A DNA stretch of 64,000 nt, from positions 744,001 to 808,000 of the forward strand of contig JAGMVK010000007.1 in assembly GCA_020747065.1 (NCBI GenBank). Direction: 5' to 3'. The notes under the pieces were generated by a model. That model saw only the letters and a program-made list of their open reading frames with translations. It did not search any database and was not told the DNA's origin. Below are positions 23,399 to 35,100 of this stretch, piece by piece; within the stretch, counting starts at the first letter, position 1, and every line of letters begins with the position of its first letter. The position numbers and the translations under genes are program-made. Origin of the DNA: Cadophora sp. MPI-SDFR-AT-0126. Taxonomy: Eukaryota > Ascomycota > Leotiomycetes > Helotiales > Ploettnerulaceae.

Positions 23399-24476
23399 CA
23401 GAAGTCAAATCAACGAACAGTATGGAGCGCTGAAGCCTAGAAGGTCTGCTGCAATGGTCGACCGACGTACGCTCGTAATGCCGTCACGGAGCCTAAAGTC
23501 CTTCGACGTATCGTTGAGATTCCCGCTCAAAAGAGAATGTGTATCGAGGGATACCGGTAGTCGCACTCGAAGGCTCACAATTTCTGTGTCAATGAGAGGG
23601 AGGGATCAGTAACAGGACAGGTCAGGATGGAGCTGAAGACTTGCCAGCTGCACAGTAAGCGACATTAGTTCGAGGCTAAGCCTTTTCGAAACATCCACTC
23701 ATTTACTTGGCAGATATAATTCTGAGTTTGGTGCTTCACCGTACTCGGATGTAGGAAAAGTCGAGAGTTCATCAAAACATATCTAGTATATACGTGGCAT
23801 CAAAATCTTAGAACTATCAATCCATACTCGATGCGTTCTGCATGGCACAAGCTGTGTTGTCCTACTACCGTGCTAAAAAGCGTAGCAGCTTGAAGAGTAA
23901 CTGTACAGAATAGACACTCAAGAAAAAAAAAATCCAGAGCAGGTAGGTGAAGGCTTGAAATTAGCTGGCTCATGTATGTTTATCACTATACGATTTCGGC
24001 ATCACGTGCTTATCAAGTGATGGCTACTCAGTGCTCACGAAGTGTCCTCGCTAATTGTCGTAGCAGCAAGCATTTATTTTTCTCTCCGCATTGGCGCAAT
24101 ACATCATAAAGATTATTTTTATCCAGATATTTCCCCTTTGAGCCAGCAAATTGTAACATGCAACTTTCGACTATGGTACCCTAGTCCTAGTGTCCCTGTC
24201 TGTCACATTCTGCCATACTTTTCGCTCGCTATTACCACAGTCTGATTTCTCCTGAAATATATAACGCACTAGACAAATCCGGTTGAGCTTTCCTGTCATA
24301 AGTTCTCACAAGCACCGAAAAGTCTTTTTTAAAAGCTACCATACTATCCACTGATCTTTTTGTCTTCCAATTTATCAAAAACTTCATCGGATTCTCACAG
24401 CCTGAAGTTCTGACAGTACCATGCCATTCTAAACCGCCCTCTTATTTCTCATTTCAAAACCCGTACCACTGTAGTC
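23399..24476. promoter_or_regulatory. divergent intergenic region
   Basis: Separates the HET gene (-) from the unknown gene at 24477 (+), so both promoters should lie here. No ORF or RNA gene is supported; the sequence is AT-richer toward 23.9-24.4 kb. Confidence 0.4.
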
Positions 24477-25932
24477 ATGCCCTGCCACCGCTGCAATCAG
24501 CCTCCTCCTGAGCTCCACACGCCTCGGGGTGATTCTGGACAATTGGTGCCCTGGGAGTGGTTCGGTTACCGCGAGGTAATTCTCCCCCGAACCTTCTCAG
24601 AATGCCGTTATGCCTCCATGAAAGACCGGGACTTGGAAATAGCGAGACGACAGTTGCCGAGACACCCTTATCTGTACGTCGAATACGCCAAACAAACTCC
24701 AAGTCATCTCGAAGGATCTTCACGAGACGGCCAGCTCCTTGATAATCAGCCATTCCTTCGCCAATACCTATGCTCTGACGAAGGCCCTGGATGTGATTCC
24801 TCATCATCTAGAAAGGGTAAGCAGGCCATGGCGATGACGAGTAATCTTCCAAAAAGCGAGCAGTTGTCAGGAGGAAGCGTTTCTCGCTTGGAGAAGGCAC
24901 AATCTTCATCTACAGCACAGCCAACGCGATCGTCAAAGAGATCCTTCTCACAATTTTCGAGTCCTGGACATCTGGTTCAAAAAGCACAAGCTGATGCTGA
25001 GAATATGGCTGCGTATAATGTTATGCCAACTATTAAAGGACGTAAGATCTTCCCAGTTGCATCTCGCTTAATTGAAATCTATAGTGAGAGATGAATAGCT
25101 GATTTCTAGAATAGCTCAACCTCCCACCAAAGAGCTTTTCCGAAATCCTGAGACGAATGAAGCTGATACTTTCTCGGCTGGTAGCTCTAATCTGCTAAAC
25201 AGGATCATGTCCGAGCCTCAAATCGATGTCGAGGCTTTAGCAAAGGAACATTTACAGATCTTTCGTGCCACCATCCCAAACACCCCTCAGTATTTCGATT
25301 TTGATGCTATTCGTGCCGAAAATTCTGATAGTCTACCACGTGTAGAGTTACCAGACCCTATGGTTGGGAGTCCAGAAACCCTTTCTCCCGACTGGTCCAC
25401 GTAAAATCCAGGATTTCGTAACACTTATACTGACGGTGCCGAAGGGTTAAGTATGGATCTAGAGACTGGCGAGACGCTCCAATTCACAGACTGGGCGTCC
25501 TACGCTCGGTACGTAGAAGTCTTCGCCGATGATGGATCCCGTTTTTACTTGCCAACCAGACGATCGCTGCCGGCTTGGGCGTCTTCTGATGCCTCTGTTT
25601 TGTCTGACGATTCAGACTGGCAATACAACGACTACTTTCCGTTAAATTCGGAGCTCGTCTTCAGGGCAAGAAGTGCGTCTATGACAACTTCAAATATGTC
25701 ACCCCCAGATTCTGCATTTCCATGGAGTGAAACAGCTTCAACTGACTCGAGCGACGAGAGTGTAGTGATGCCGACACCAGAATTCACCAACTTGGATTGG
25801 GAAGAGCCAAGAATTGTGGAAGAGAACGACAAAGAGAACGACAGCGATGGAGACCGATACCCACGACCTAGCGAGGAGTCGATCATTCTTAGCGGTAGTG
25901 AGGAACAAGAAGGAGTTGAGAGCTCAATTTGA
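24477..25932 (+). CDS. hypothetical acidic protein, three exons
   Basis: Exons 24477-25041, 25115-25400 and 25452-25932 keep phase (1, then 2) and give 443 aa. It opens with a CHRC pair, then a Trp/Tyr-containing segment. A Ser-rich middle (QSSSTAQPTRSSKRSFSQ) follows. The C-terminal third is strongly acidic, with Ser/Glu/Asp clusters and several PEST-like stretches. A short ordered patch (FTDWASYARYVEVFADDGSRFYLP) lies at the start of exon 3. There is no signal peptide, membrane helix or enzyme motif. I do not recognise the family. The two clean junctions and absence of stops support a real, probably poorly conserved gene. It converges with the phosphorylase-like gene. Confidence 0.7.
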
Positions 25933-26234
25933 AAACGACGAAGAGGCGGTAAGACTGCTTTCTTCTGGTAGGGAGGAAACGGGGGACTCGTAGAAAGTAT
26001 ACCGAAAGTATGGGATGGAGGAAAGGACTGCATTGTGACTGGTTGTCTAAAAGGAAGAGTTCAAAGGAGTCAAATAATGACAAATAAGTGAGGAAGACCG
26101 AGATGAGACATTACAGAGTAGGTGTATTCAGCTTGACTTTGCGTTGATCAGTCACACTCTCCTTGAAATAAAAGAATTACACTTGAATCTTTCTTCATCT
26201 ATCACTTCGTGTATTGTATTCTGCCAGTCCATCG
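25933..26234. other. convergent intergenic region
   Basis: About 300 bases between two convergent genes. Nothing recognised. Confidence 0.5.
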
Positions 26235-27281
26235 TTATTTTCGGCCAAAGTACCTGTCCAAGATCATATCGGCTTGCTCCAAAAGCTTCATCCGATCCGC
26301 CACAATTGTTGCTTTCCTCTCATCGACCAAACCCTCCAAACCTGCCCGGGACAGATTATCCGACACGACGTGCAGAAATCCATACCCTACTCCAAGTTCC
26401 AAAGAGACTTTCGCCATGTGGCCGATTTCGGGATCAACCCAGTCGACTTTACTCTTCCACTCCCGGGTCCATTCCTTCGTTTCACTCAAAGACGTAGCAC
26501 CAGTGAAGTGAACACCATGTACCACGCCACTGGCGCCCTTCACTGCTTTCTCAAGTACGCTTTTCCACTCGACCGCACTACCATCAGGAAACATACTGCA
26601 GGATCCAGTAGCGAGAATCGAGTTCGGAATATGCTTTTCGTTCAACGTTCCCAACTTTCCGATGTATATCGCTTCTTGGACTTGATTATGAACTTTCAAA
26701 GCTCGAATCAATTGACCACCAATGTCTCCCCAGTAGCATGCAGTACATCCAACGAATGCGACAAGGCGTCCATCAGGAAGTACTTGTTTCTTCCAGGCGA
26801 AGAGTTCACCCCCTTCGTTTCCCCGATCCACACCTGTTTCCCACTTGTCTGGGCCAGTACAGCGGGGTAATTTGTCTACATATCCTAGAATGGCAATGTC
26901 GATCTTTCCGAGGTATGGAAGGTTTGAATTGGCGAATATAGACGCACAGGCATCCACTGCTGGTGGCAGGTAGCGAATTGAGGGTACGGGAAGTCCTGAA
27001 AAGACTTCGCTTGCGAAGTACGTCGACAGGAGAGCTGCGTAATGCTCGACATATGCACGGCCTGGTAGAACATTGAGTTGGAGAACATTTCCTTCTGGAG
27101 TGTGAAGAATTGTTGCTGTGGGACGTGCCCAATTGAACGGTTTGTTGGCTTTCTCATTCTCGGTTATGAGAGCAGGCGGAGAACGATTGTGAGAGCCTAC
27201 GACGAGGATCGAGATGAAGTTATTTGATTGTATAGTGGTGTGGACTTTGGGGAGGACATAGTGTGGAAGAGTAGGTCCCAT
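26235..27281 (-). CDS. nucleoside-phosphorylase-like protein
   Basis: Single exon, 348 aa from the ATG at 27281. The C-terminal half resembles the purine/uridine phosphorylase superfamily. It has a YIGKLGTL segment, a Gly/Ser-rich GSCSMFPDGS, a HFTGATSLSETKEW stretch, and VDPEIGHMAKVSLELGVGYGFLHVVSDN. The last would correspond to the strand-helix that carries the nucleoside-binding acid and aligns the catalytic pocket. These enzymes cleave nucleosides with phosphate. The N-terminal half (GRAYVEHYAALLSTYFASEV) is less typical, so the exact substrate is open. An upstream in-frame exon on the minus strand (from 27565, donor near 27450, acceptor near 27323) could extend the N-terminus; this is uncertain. 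Confidence 0.5.
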   Translation of the reverse strand: MGPTLPHYVLPKVHTTIQSNNFISILVVGSHNRSPPALITENEKANKPFNWARPTATILHTPEGNVLQLNVLPGRAYVEHYAALLSTYFASEVFSGLPVPSIRYLPPAVDACASIFANSNLPYLGKIDIAILGYVDKLPRCTGPDKWETGVDRGNEGGELFAWKKQVLPDGRLVAFVGCTACYWGDIGGQLIRALKVHNQVQEAIYIGKLGTLNEKHIPNSILATGSCSMFPDGSAVEWKSVLEKAVKGASGVVHGVHFTGATSLSETKEWTREWKSKVDWVDPEIGHMAKVSLELGVGYGFLHVVSDNLSRAGLEGLVDERKATIVADRMKLLEQADMILDRYFGRK

Positions 27282-28543
27282 GGTGTGTGTGCATGGATCG
27301 GCGGTGATAGGAATGCAATGCTACTCACGTCAATTTACATACAATAAGCACATTTCAGTGGTCAATTGAGTGGGGACTCTGAGGAAACATGCGCTTCAGG
27401 AGCCAATGAAGCGGCTGAAATATTGAAGGGAACATGAAGGTCGCTTACTGTTTGGACGTCATTCTGGGCGGGTAGAGATCCGTGATCTTCCAGATGAACA
27501 AGTTTGATATCTGTCCGTGGCGGACAAGGTGGAGAAACAACCAAAGTGGTGGCAGTGATGACCATGATTGTAATTATTTGGAGCCGTGCTTTTGTTAACG
27601 GAGGTAGATTATGCCAAGTTGACTAGTACTTGTGCTCCTGAAAATGCGAGTGTCACACAGCTGGCCTCCCCTCAGGAAAGCAGTGGTGGAAGTGGTCATA
27701 TTTAAACTTTCGATCTCAATTCACCAGATAACAGCTCCATGTTTTCCAGGTCCGACAATGTAGACTGTACGAACTGACAAGTCACAGTTACTGGAGGGTA
27801 CACTGACACCGTCGCCCAGCCCTGAAGTCACCGATCCTGGTCGACAAGCATGAACATGTCGTAAACCCTGCTTATCGGTTTCTTGATGTTGCACACACAA
27901 AACATGCCGAGGGGTGATTACGAATTTCACGCACCGCTTCTTCAAATGTAAGTGTGAGCTCTGAGAATGTAATCTGATCAACGAATAGATCCTCTTGATT
28001 GGTATCCAAACGCCACCACGAAACTTTAATATCAAGGTAATCTCTTCACTTCATATTAGGCTATTATCATGCGAACGTTACATGAAATCTCGATTTGAAC
28101 GGAGATCAACGCCAAATTCGACTCACATTCCGAACTTGGAAAATAGAGCACAGAGCCAGGCCAAAACTGCTCGGAACCAACATCTGGAGAAGTGGATCAA
28201 TCGTGGGGATTGGTCTCGAGTGTGACACGTTTCCTGTATTCAGGAGCAAGGTACGAGCCGTGCCGTACGGATTGATACTCTACCGAGGAAAATCCGCCGC
28301 TGTGCTGCATACTTGCTGCATTCAGAAGCAGGAAAGAGTTTTCGGTTAGACGCGTCTGCCTGATAAGGGACGTCAGCTTATGCTCAACTGCGGCATTTGC
28401 GTTCTTTTTCTCATTCTCTCATTAAAATCTGTACACGCATCAGGACACCGAAGATTGCGAATTGTCTATCAATTTTAAGCTTCCTGTCTGGGCTAATTAT
28501 CGGAGTGCCAAGCTACAGTGTCACGACACAAAAGTGCATAACC
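27282..28543. promoter_or_regulatory. divergent intergenic region, with possible upstream exon of the phosphorylase-like gene
   Basis: Separates the phosphorylase-like gene (-) from the Nudix gene (+). A 67-codon ATG-started minus-strand frame (27565-27362) may be an upstream ORF or a 5' exon. If a GTAAGC donor after its codon 39 joins a TAG acceptor near 27323, phase 0 is kept into the downstream frame. Otherwise nothing is supported. Confidence 0.35.
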
Positions 28544-29532
28544 ATGAAGACTTTTTTAGACATCGTCAATGAGAGAGATAAGTACGAATTAGCTGCTCCT
28601 ATCCGGAATTTCTCTAATGAGATCTCAACATTAGCTTTCCCTACCAAGGAATCGACGGAACCAGAGAAGCAACTCTGGATACAGACAGTCTTTGGCACTT
28701 TTATCTTCCTGATGATCCCCGACCACATGGCTACATTCAAAACGCCATAGTAGAAGCCATGCCATGGACTCCAGAATTCCATCTCGACAAAGTAAGCACG
28801 CCAAAGCGTGTTCAACTGGTCGTCGAAGATACCATCGCCGCAAATGATGCCATTTCACGCGTGCTCCAGACTGGCCGTGAAAGGAATCTCTTCAAGTGTC
28901 TCAATGGCTGGCGAGATGAAGAATATCAAATTCTAGGAAGCGGATCCGGGATCAAAGTGGAGCGAGCAGGAGCAGGATTACTTGGTATCATCACAACCGG
29001 GGTTCACATGACGTTATTTACGCGATTAAAAGAATCGGGAGAGATGAGGATCTGGGTTCCTACCCGATCTATGACTACGAAGGCGTATCCTGGGATGCTT
29101 GATAGTTCTGTTGCGGGAGGTGTACCCATTGGGATTGAGCCTTTTGAATGTCTAGTGAAAGAAGCTGCCGAGGAAGCCAGTTTGTCTGAGGATCTAACGA
29201 GAGTTTCAGCCAAAGCTGTGGGATGTGTCTCTGAGTTTTGCGCCAAAAATGATGGTCAATTAGAACCGTCCGTCAAATATGTTTATGACATGGAGCTTGA
29301 GGAGGGGTTGGTGCCAAGACCCGGAGACACCGAGGTTCAAGGGTTTCGCTTGATGACTGTTGACGAGGTGAAGCGGAGTGTACTCGATGGGATGTACAAG
29401 CCGATGTCTGCGATGGTCATTATCGATTTCTTCATCCGGCACGGAATCCTAAATGCTGGCAACGAAAAGAATTACGCCGAGATAGTTGCGAGGACGCATC
29501 GATTTTTGCCTTTCCCCACATCGCCAATATAG
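28544..29532 (+). CDS. Nudix hydrolase, thiamine-pyrophosphokinase-related (DUF4743) type
   Basis: Exons 28544-28581 and 28635-29532 give 311 aa; an apparent frame change near the start is explained by this 53-base intron (GTACGA...TTAG). The first 130 residues match the DUF4743 layout: FLDIVNERDNFPY across the joint, LWHFYLPDDPRPHGY, then a VEAMPW segment. The Nudix fold follows. A KIWVPRR-like stretch (MRIWVPTRSMTTKAYPGMLD) precedes the Nudix box from about residue 189, GGVPIGIEPFECLVKEAAEE, whose REUXEE core is present as KEAAEE. Family members act on oxidised thiamine diphosphates or related nucleotides in the cytosol. The N-terminal domain and Nudix box make the call firm; the substrate is inferred from family. 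Confidence 0.9.
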
Positions 29533-30013
29533 ATGGTTGAGGGAATAAAGGATGTCATGAAATATCACAAAATCCATGTCATCTTAAATATGGATATCTC
29601 TTCATCATCATTTGTCAATTCCAGCGTCTGGCATCCTCGCTAGGGTCTCGCTTAGCAATTGCCCCCTTTTTCCCAATCCAATCTTCTCTACCACAGCGAT
29701 TGATGCTCCCAAGGAGGGATGCCAGTTGATAGCTAACTTCAATCGGGGTGAGATTAGTCCGAAGGCTTCTTCGCTTGACGAGTCACACCCCGCTTCTATC
29801 TCCATGGTGTTGCGGTCTAGCTGCCCCTTTCACAGACATTGTTGACTTTCGCTAGGACATGTTCTTCCGAAGTAAATATACCGTTCTAAAAGACCTCACA
29901 CACTTGCACGACTTATGTTCATCACTGAATTCTTGTAATTCCATCTCGAGTGCCCCAGTGCGTATGTTGTCTACCTGTTCTTTTCTTCTCGCTCGCTAGA
30001 CACAATGCAAACT
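29533..30013. other. convergent intergenic region
   Basis: Between the Nudix gene (+) and the mannanase gene (-). Nothing recognised beyond chance frames. Confidence 0.5.
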
Positions 30014-31321
30014 CTACACCCTCTTCCTCCACATATCCCTCGCATGAGCCTTCCCCAAAATCTCATACTCCTTATCCCCATAGAAAATGGTGTTAACATC
30101 CCCCAACGTCTCCCCAGGCACGCTCTGATCATGACTCCCAAACTGCCAGATCTGATCTGCCGCAACTCCGCTCTTCAGCACCGCATCCTGCCACGGCTTC
30201 TCCACACCCGTATGATTTCCCGGGAACGGCGCACCATATTCCTCCAGGACGACCGGCTTCCCGCTCTTCTTGCCAATGGCGTCGTGTTGCTTGATCCAGT
30301 CTGCTCCCCACGTGTAATTGTATCCCCAAGAGTCGGGATAGAGATGAAATGTTCCGTAGTCGAGTGTCTTGATTTTGAGGTTGGCGGCGAAATCGATGCC
30401 TTCGATGCCGGAGTATGCGTATGAGCCGTCTCCAATTCCGTCACCAGGCACGAGCCAACCTTCATCGCCGAGTGTGACCATGTGCTTGGGATCGAGCGAT
30501 TTGATGTACTTGCTGACATCTGTTGCCCAGTTTGTGATGACCGAGCTGGGACATCCTTTACAGCGTGGCTCGTTACCCAGTTCCCAGGAGAAGATGGCGG
30601 GACTTTTCTTGTAACGCGTTACGATTGTGCGGACGTAGTTTCTGTATGCTTTCTGTGCTTTGGCGTTGGTGTAGAAAGTTGTTGCGTTGCTTCCGAAGGC
30701 GGTTGAGTAGGCTATCAAAGAGATTTAGTAGGTGTTTATTGTGATGTTTCCCTGTGAACGAACCTTGAATACCACCATAATCTCCCCAATTGTTCACAAA
30801 GTTCAAAACCAACCCCACTCCAAACTTCTCAGCTGCACTGACAACATAATCCAGCCTCTCCAAGCCATCGACGCCATAGTTAATGTAGCTTCCCGTCGAA
30901 TTCAAGATCTGAAAATAGACCTTGTTCGGATCTGTATTCGTGGCCGGCGGAGGGGTATTGACTTTAAGGTACACATCAGTAAAGGCTTCCCACATATCCC
31001 GAGAAGCATTCATTCCAAACAAAGAATCAACATACCATCACCAAAGCCCCAAACCCGCAGTATCTTATATCCCGTAGCAGCAACTTGTTTCAAAGCGATA
31101 TCAACATCCGAGTTCTTGGACAGGTGACCGAGCCACCAAGCATTACTCCCAGCAAAATATTGAACTTTCCCGTCAATGTTGAAGAGACGTCCGGCAGGTT
31201 TGGCAAAGTTGCCTGATTTCCCAATTGGATATTTACAGGGCGGCTGTTGGGAGGATGAGGAGATCACTGCTGCTGATGCAGCGAGTGTGAGGGAGAGGAT
31301 GGAAGCGAGTGAGTACTGCAT
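30014..31321 (-). CDS. secreted endo-1,4-beta-mannanase, GH5 type
   Basis: Exons 31321-31036, 30961-30764 and 30711-30014 keep phase 1 at both joints and give 393 aa. It starts with a signal peptide ([19 protein letters not shown]). The GH5 barrel begins at [22 protein letters not shown], a typical mannanase start. The acid/base glutamate sits in [13 protein letters not shown] (about E209). The nucleophile is in VVLEEYGAP (E318 or E319). [11 protein letters not shown] carries the conserved His/Tyr of the active site. There is no carbohydrate-binding module or Ser/Thr linker, so this is a bare catalytic domain. The enzyme cuts beta-1,4-mannan in plant hemicellulose outside the cell. Confidence 0.93.
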
Positions 31322-32112
31322 TTTGAATCTTGCTATTGATACATACCAATGGCTCGAGACTGAGAAGTGAAAGAAAAAATCCCCTCGAAAATAATTTGCT
31401 TCTTCGATTTATGTACCCCCAGCACGCAACATCTGGTCCCTGTCTAGAGCTCTGTACCTCCAACATGACATAGTGTATGCAGGTCCTCCGGGCCGAAAAC
31501 ATCGTACCACGGTCCATGGATCTTGGAACGACCCTTGAGAATTGTGAACCCCGCATGAAGATCACCAAATAACATGAAGAAGTCGGTAGAGAAGAGCGAT
31601 GGAGATGTCGCCGCACTGAGATGCTTGTGCGTATAGCTGCGGAGGGTGTTCTTCCGAATCCGGAATTGGGAAAGTGGCAGTCGATTTTCTGGGGTCTCCG
31701 GAGCCTGGGACCGACATCCTGGGTTCTACCTGTATTGACGAAGCGAGGATTAGAATGTAGAAGTTTTTCCGTCCAGACAATACCCTTGAACCCCCGATTG
31801 AAATTCTGTCCTCGCAGGTTCTTGAGGATGGCCTGCACCGTGCCGTGAGTCGGGAATCGACTAACGATGACAGTTAAGGAAGTGAGGGGTAGCCCTAAGG
31901 CTTGTGACAATTATTCTGTTGAACTTTAGCAAAATGATTGCATGCAGCAAGATGTAGATATCGAGCAGAGCTAGCAGGAAGACTGGAATGGTAGTGGCGT
32001 GAAGGTTCGCTTTGATCTGGTGCATCAACATAAGCGACGACAAGCGACGCTTCTTTCAAGATATACTCGTATTGATATCCTGAAACCTTTGCATGGCGAC
32101 TCCTCCACACAT
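31322..32112. other. intergenic, mannanase promoter side
   Basis: Upstream of the mannanase and downstream of the Mus7/Mms22 gene, both minus strand. No supported gene; regulatory sites for carbon control were not identified with confidence. Confidence 0.45.
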
Positions 32113-35100
32113 CTACATATACAACTCGTCTATATAGACATTTCTCATTTTCTCCACAGGAACATCTCCCTTGTTGGTATACGCGCACTCGTACAAATCC
32201 AAATCTACCTCCAGCACCTCCCTCAATGAATCCCGAAACACCGTAACAGCACTACATTCATTTGACCTCGTTTTGACCGCTACGCGAAAGCGTTCTTCAT
32301 CTGAAAACTGCCAGTTATCCCTGATGTCCCCCATAATATGCTTCACGAAGTCGTTGGTGTATCTGCCCGCGTGCACGTCGAACTGTCCTTCTGGGACTTG
32401 GATGAAATGGTCACCTGTCTGAAATGCATGCACGGTATGATAGATGAAGCTGCTGAGAGGATGGGTGACTTCTTCTAACGCCGCTTCTTGTGAATGCCGT
32501 GTGGCATATTGACGCATTGGTAGAGCGATCGCAAACCAGAACTTGAAGGTTACAGAAAGAATCCCGCGGTGATCGGGGTGGGCGCCAAGCAGGTTTCGCT
32601 CATATAGTTGAATTTGCATGATAGTTCCGTTCATAATCATCTTCAGAACATTGAGAAGGCTCTCGAAAACCCATGCTGCTTTGTGATCTGTGTCTTCCAA
32701 GTGTCCGATGAGGCGACTGGTGATGGCTGGGAGGAATATGGAACAGAGAAGCCATGCTGAAGAGTTGAAGCCCGTTGTAACAATTGCAGGAATTAGGTCG
32801 GAAAGCATGAACTTCGTAAAGTCCCACCATTTCATTCCTGTCCGAATACAACTGCGGAAGTTGTCCATGCGATTTTGCGCTAGCGCTTTCGTCCATCCAC
32901 TGTACAGGTAGTAGTACAATTCGAATGCAGCCTTGTCTGGCTGTTGCTCGAGTCGAAGACAGTAAGCTATCAGGCCGGGGCGGTACAAGGATGGGTCTGC
33001 ATCGTGCGGCCAATAATACTTTGATGGATGGATGAAGAAATCGATGAGTGGTCTGAAGTCAGAGGCGTAGCTTTTTATGTCTGAAATGACAACTCGGGCA
33101 ACCTGCAAGTGGTAACTGTGAAGATCGGAGCCGGGCTCTGAAGTCTCAAGGAGACTTTGCATCGATTTCATGACTTCGCCTAGCATATCGGAGAAGAGAC
33201 GCTGTGTCTGCTTCTGTGTGAGGCCGACCTCTGTCTCGGTCGTCTTGTCAATCAGAATCGACGACATTCTGCGAATCGCAGCTGTAAACAATCAGCCATG
33301 AGCCGTAAACATTGAGAGTGTTGGCATTTACCTCGCATCATCTGAATTTGGTCAAGAGAATCCAGATCACGTGTAGTACAGAGATAATGGCCTTTCTGCT
33401 TCAATTCAGACGTCAGTGCCAGCATTGGGGCTGAGATCTGTTGGCATGTTGTCAAGCTCAGTAGCCATTCCAGTCCGATAACGAAGCCAGGAATCTGAAA
33501 CACTATATTAGACCGCCCCTGAACCATATTGGAAACCATACCTGAAAGTCTCCAAGGGTCTTCTCATTCTTGAGCAAGTTTGCAAGGAATAAAGGCCAAT
33601 ACTTATCCGCAATCTTATATGTTCGTCGATTCTCAAAAACTGCTTGTTGACCGCGGGTGAGAAAAGACTCAACAGGCTACATTATCATTAGCACTGTGCT
33701 CGGTAGAAAACGTCGGCAGCCCTACCAATGCACCTTCTTCAGTAACGATCGAGACTAGGCGAGCCCAGCATACAACTAAGTTGTTCATGATTGTTGACTC
33801 CTGTTCTGTATCCGTTTCGAGAAACCTTCTGAGTAAGGGGCCGAGGTCGCCTACAACATTTTGGCGCAATGGCTGCAGGGTTTCAGCATCATACTTGGAA
33901 GGACATTCGAGGGAGGACTCACGATGATCAGTTCCATGCGATCCCAGTCTATACCCAAGTCCATGCTATCTTGACTTTCTTCCTTACTCGGACCAGCTAT
34001 ACCTGGCATGGTAGGGGGATGAAAATGCTTGATCTGGTCCATATAATTGCAAAGCGTGATCACACAATCACCGGCCAATCGTTTTGAAAGTGCGATGTCG
34101 GTATGAATCCCTGGATTCAAGACTTTCGAAAGTACATCTAAACTTAGTTAGTCGTGGATCTCACCAATAGACATAAAGACGTACGACTGTTTAAAGCCTC
34201 CCTAACCATATCTGAAGACCTAGCAGCTTTGATGGCCGTACTCATTGCAGTGATGGATCTGCACATCGGAATGACCATATTTCTCCTGTTCGACGAGATT
34301 GCTTCTGCCACCGTTGACTCCCACATCACTTGCCCGCTCATTTTCTCCATTGCTTTAGCTTGCTGTCTCGCCTCTTGTTCGGCTTCGAGGTATTGCTGGC
34401 AAAGACTAGAGAAAAATGCAGTCTGCCAGTCGCGGAAAGGCTTGTAAAGTTGAACATTCGCACCCTTTGTCACCATGAAACGAGCCAAGTTCTCCCATGC
34501 CCTGATATTGATCAAGCAGGCTTCATTGTGAGAGCGGTCAGCGATGACAAGTTCCTGTATTAGAGCCACAGACGGCCGTTGAGAAGGGGGAGAAGCCCAG
34601 AAGAGGGTGCAAAGAAGGTCATGATGATTACGCAGTGCCGCAAGATCTCGGGTGTGAATCACCTCGTCCTTCGGATATTGCCTGTCATGATTTGGCAGTA
34701 AACGAGCAACGAGATTCCGAATACTCTTGATGTCATCTGCTGCTGTGAGATGCTTGATACCTAAAGCTACAATCTTGAGGAAAATATGGAAGCATCGGTC
34801 TTCGGGCTCGATTGCGAGGCTTGGGTCTGTATCGAGCTGCTCCAAGAATGACGGCGAGGCGTGAGCTTCTTCATTGCGGAGATGAGCAAGGTTGTGAGAA
34901 GCGAAAAAGTCGAACAGAGTTCCAATGATAGCAGGACACTTCCGCCATCCCCATTCAACCATTAGATAATGGCAACGGTGAAGAAGGGATCGGCAGTAAT
35001 CATTGAACCCTGGAGGTTGCCTTTGATTTGACTTGTACAATGCGAAGACTTGCTTTAGAATCTGCTGGAGTAATGGCCAGTTATCGAAGCTGGCCCTTTG

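Noticed and set aside
28544..28750. Frameshift in the Nudix gene
   Set aside because: A 53-base intron restores the family sequence NERDNFPY...LWHFYLPDD, so no mutation is needed.
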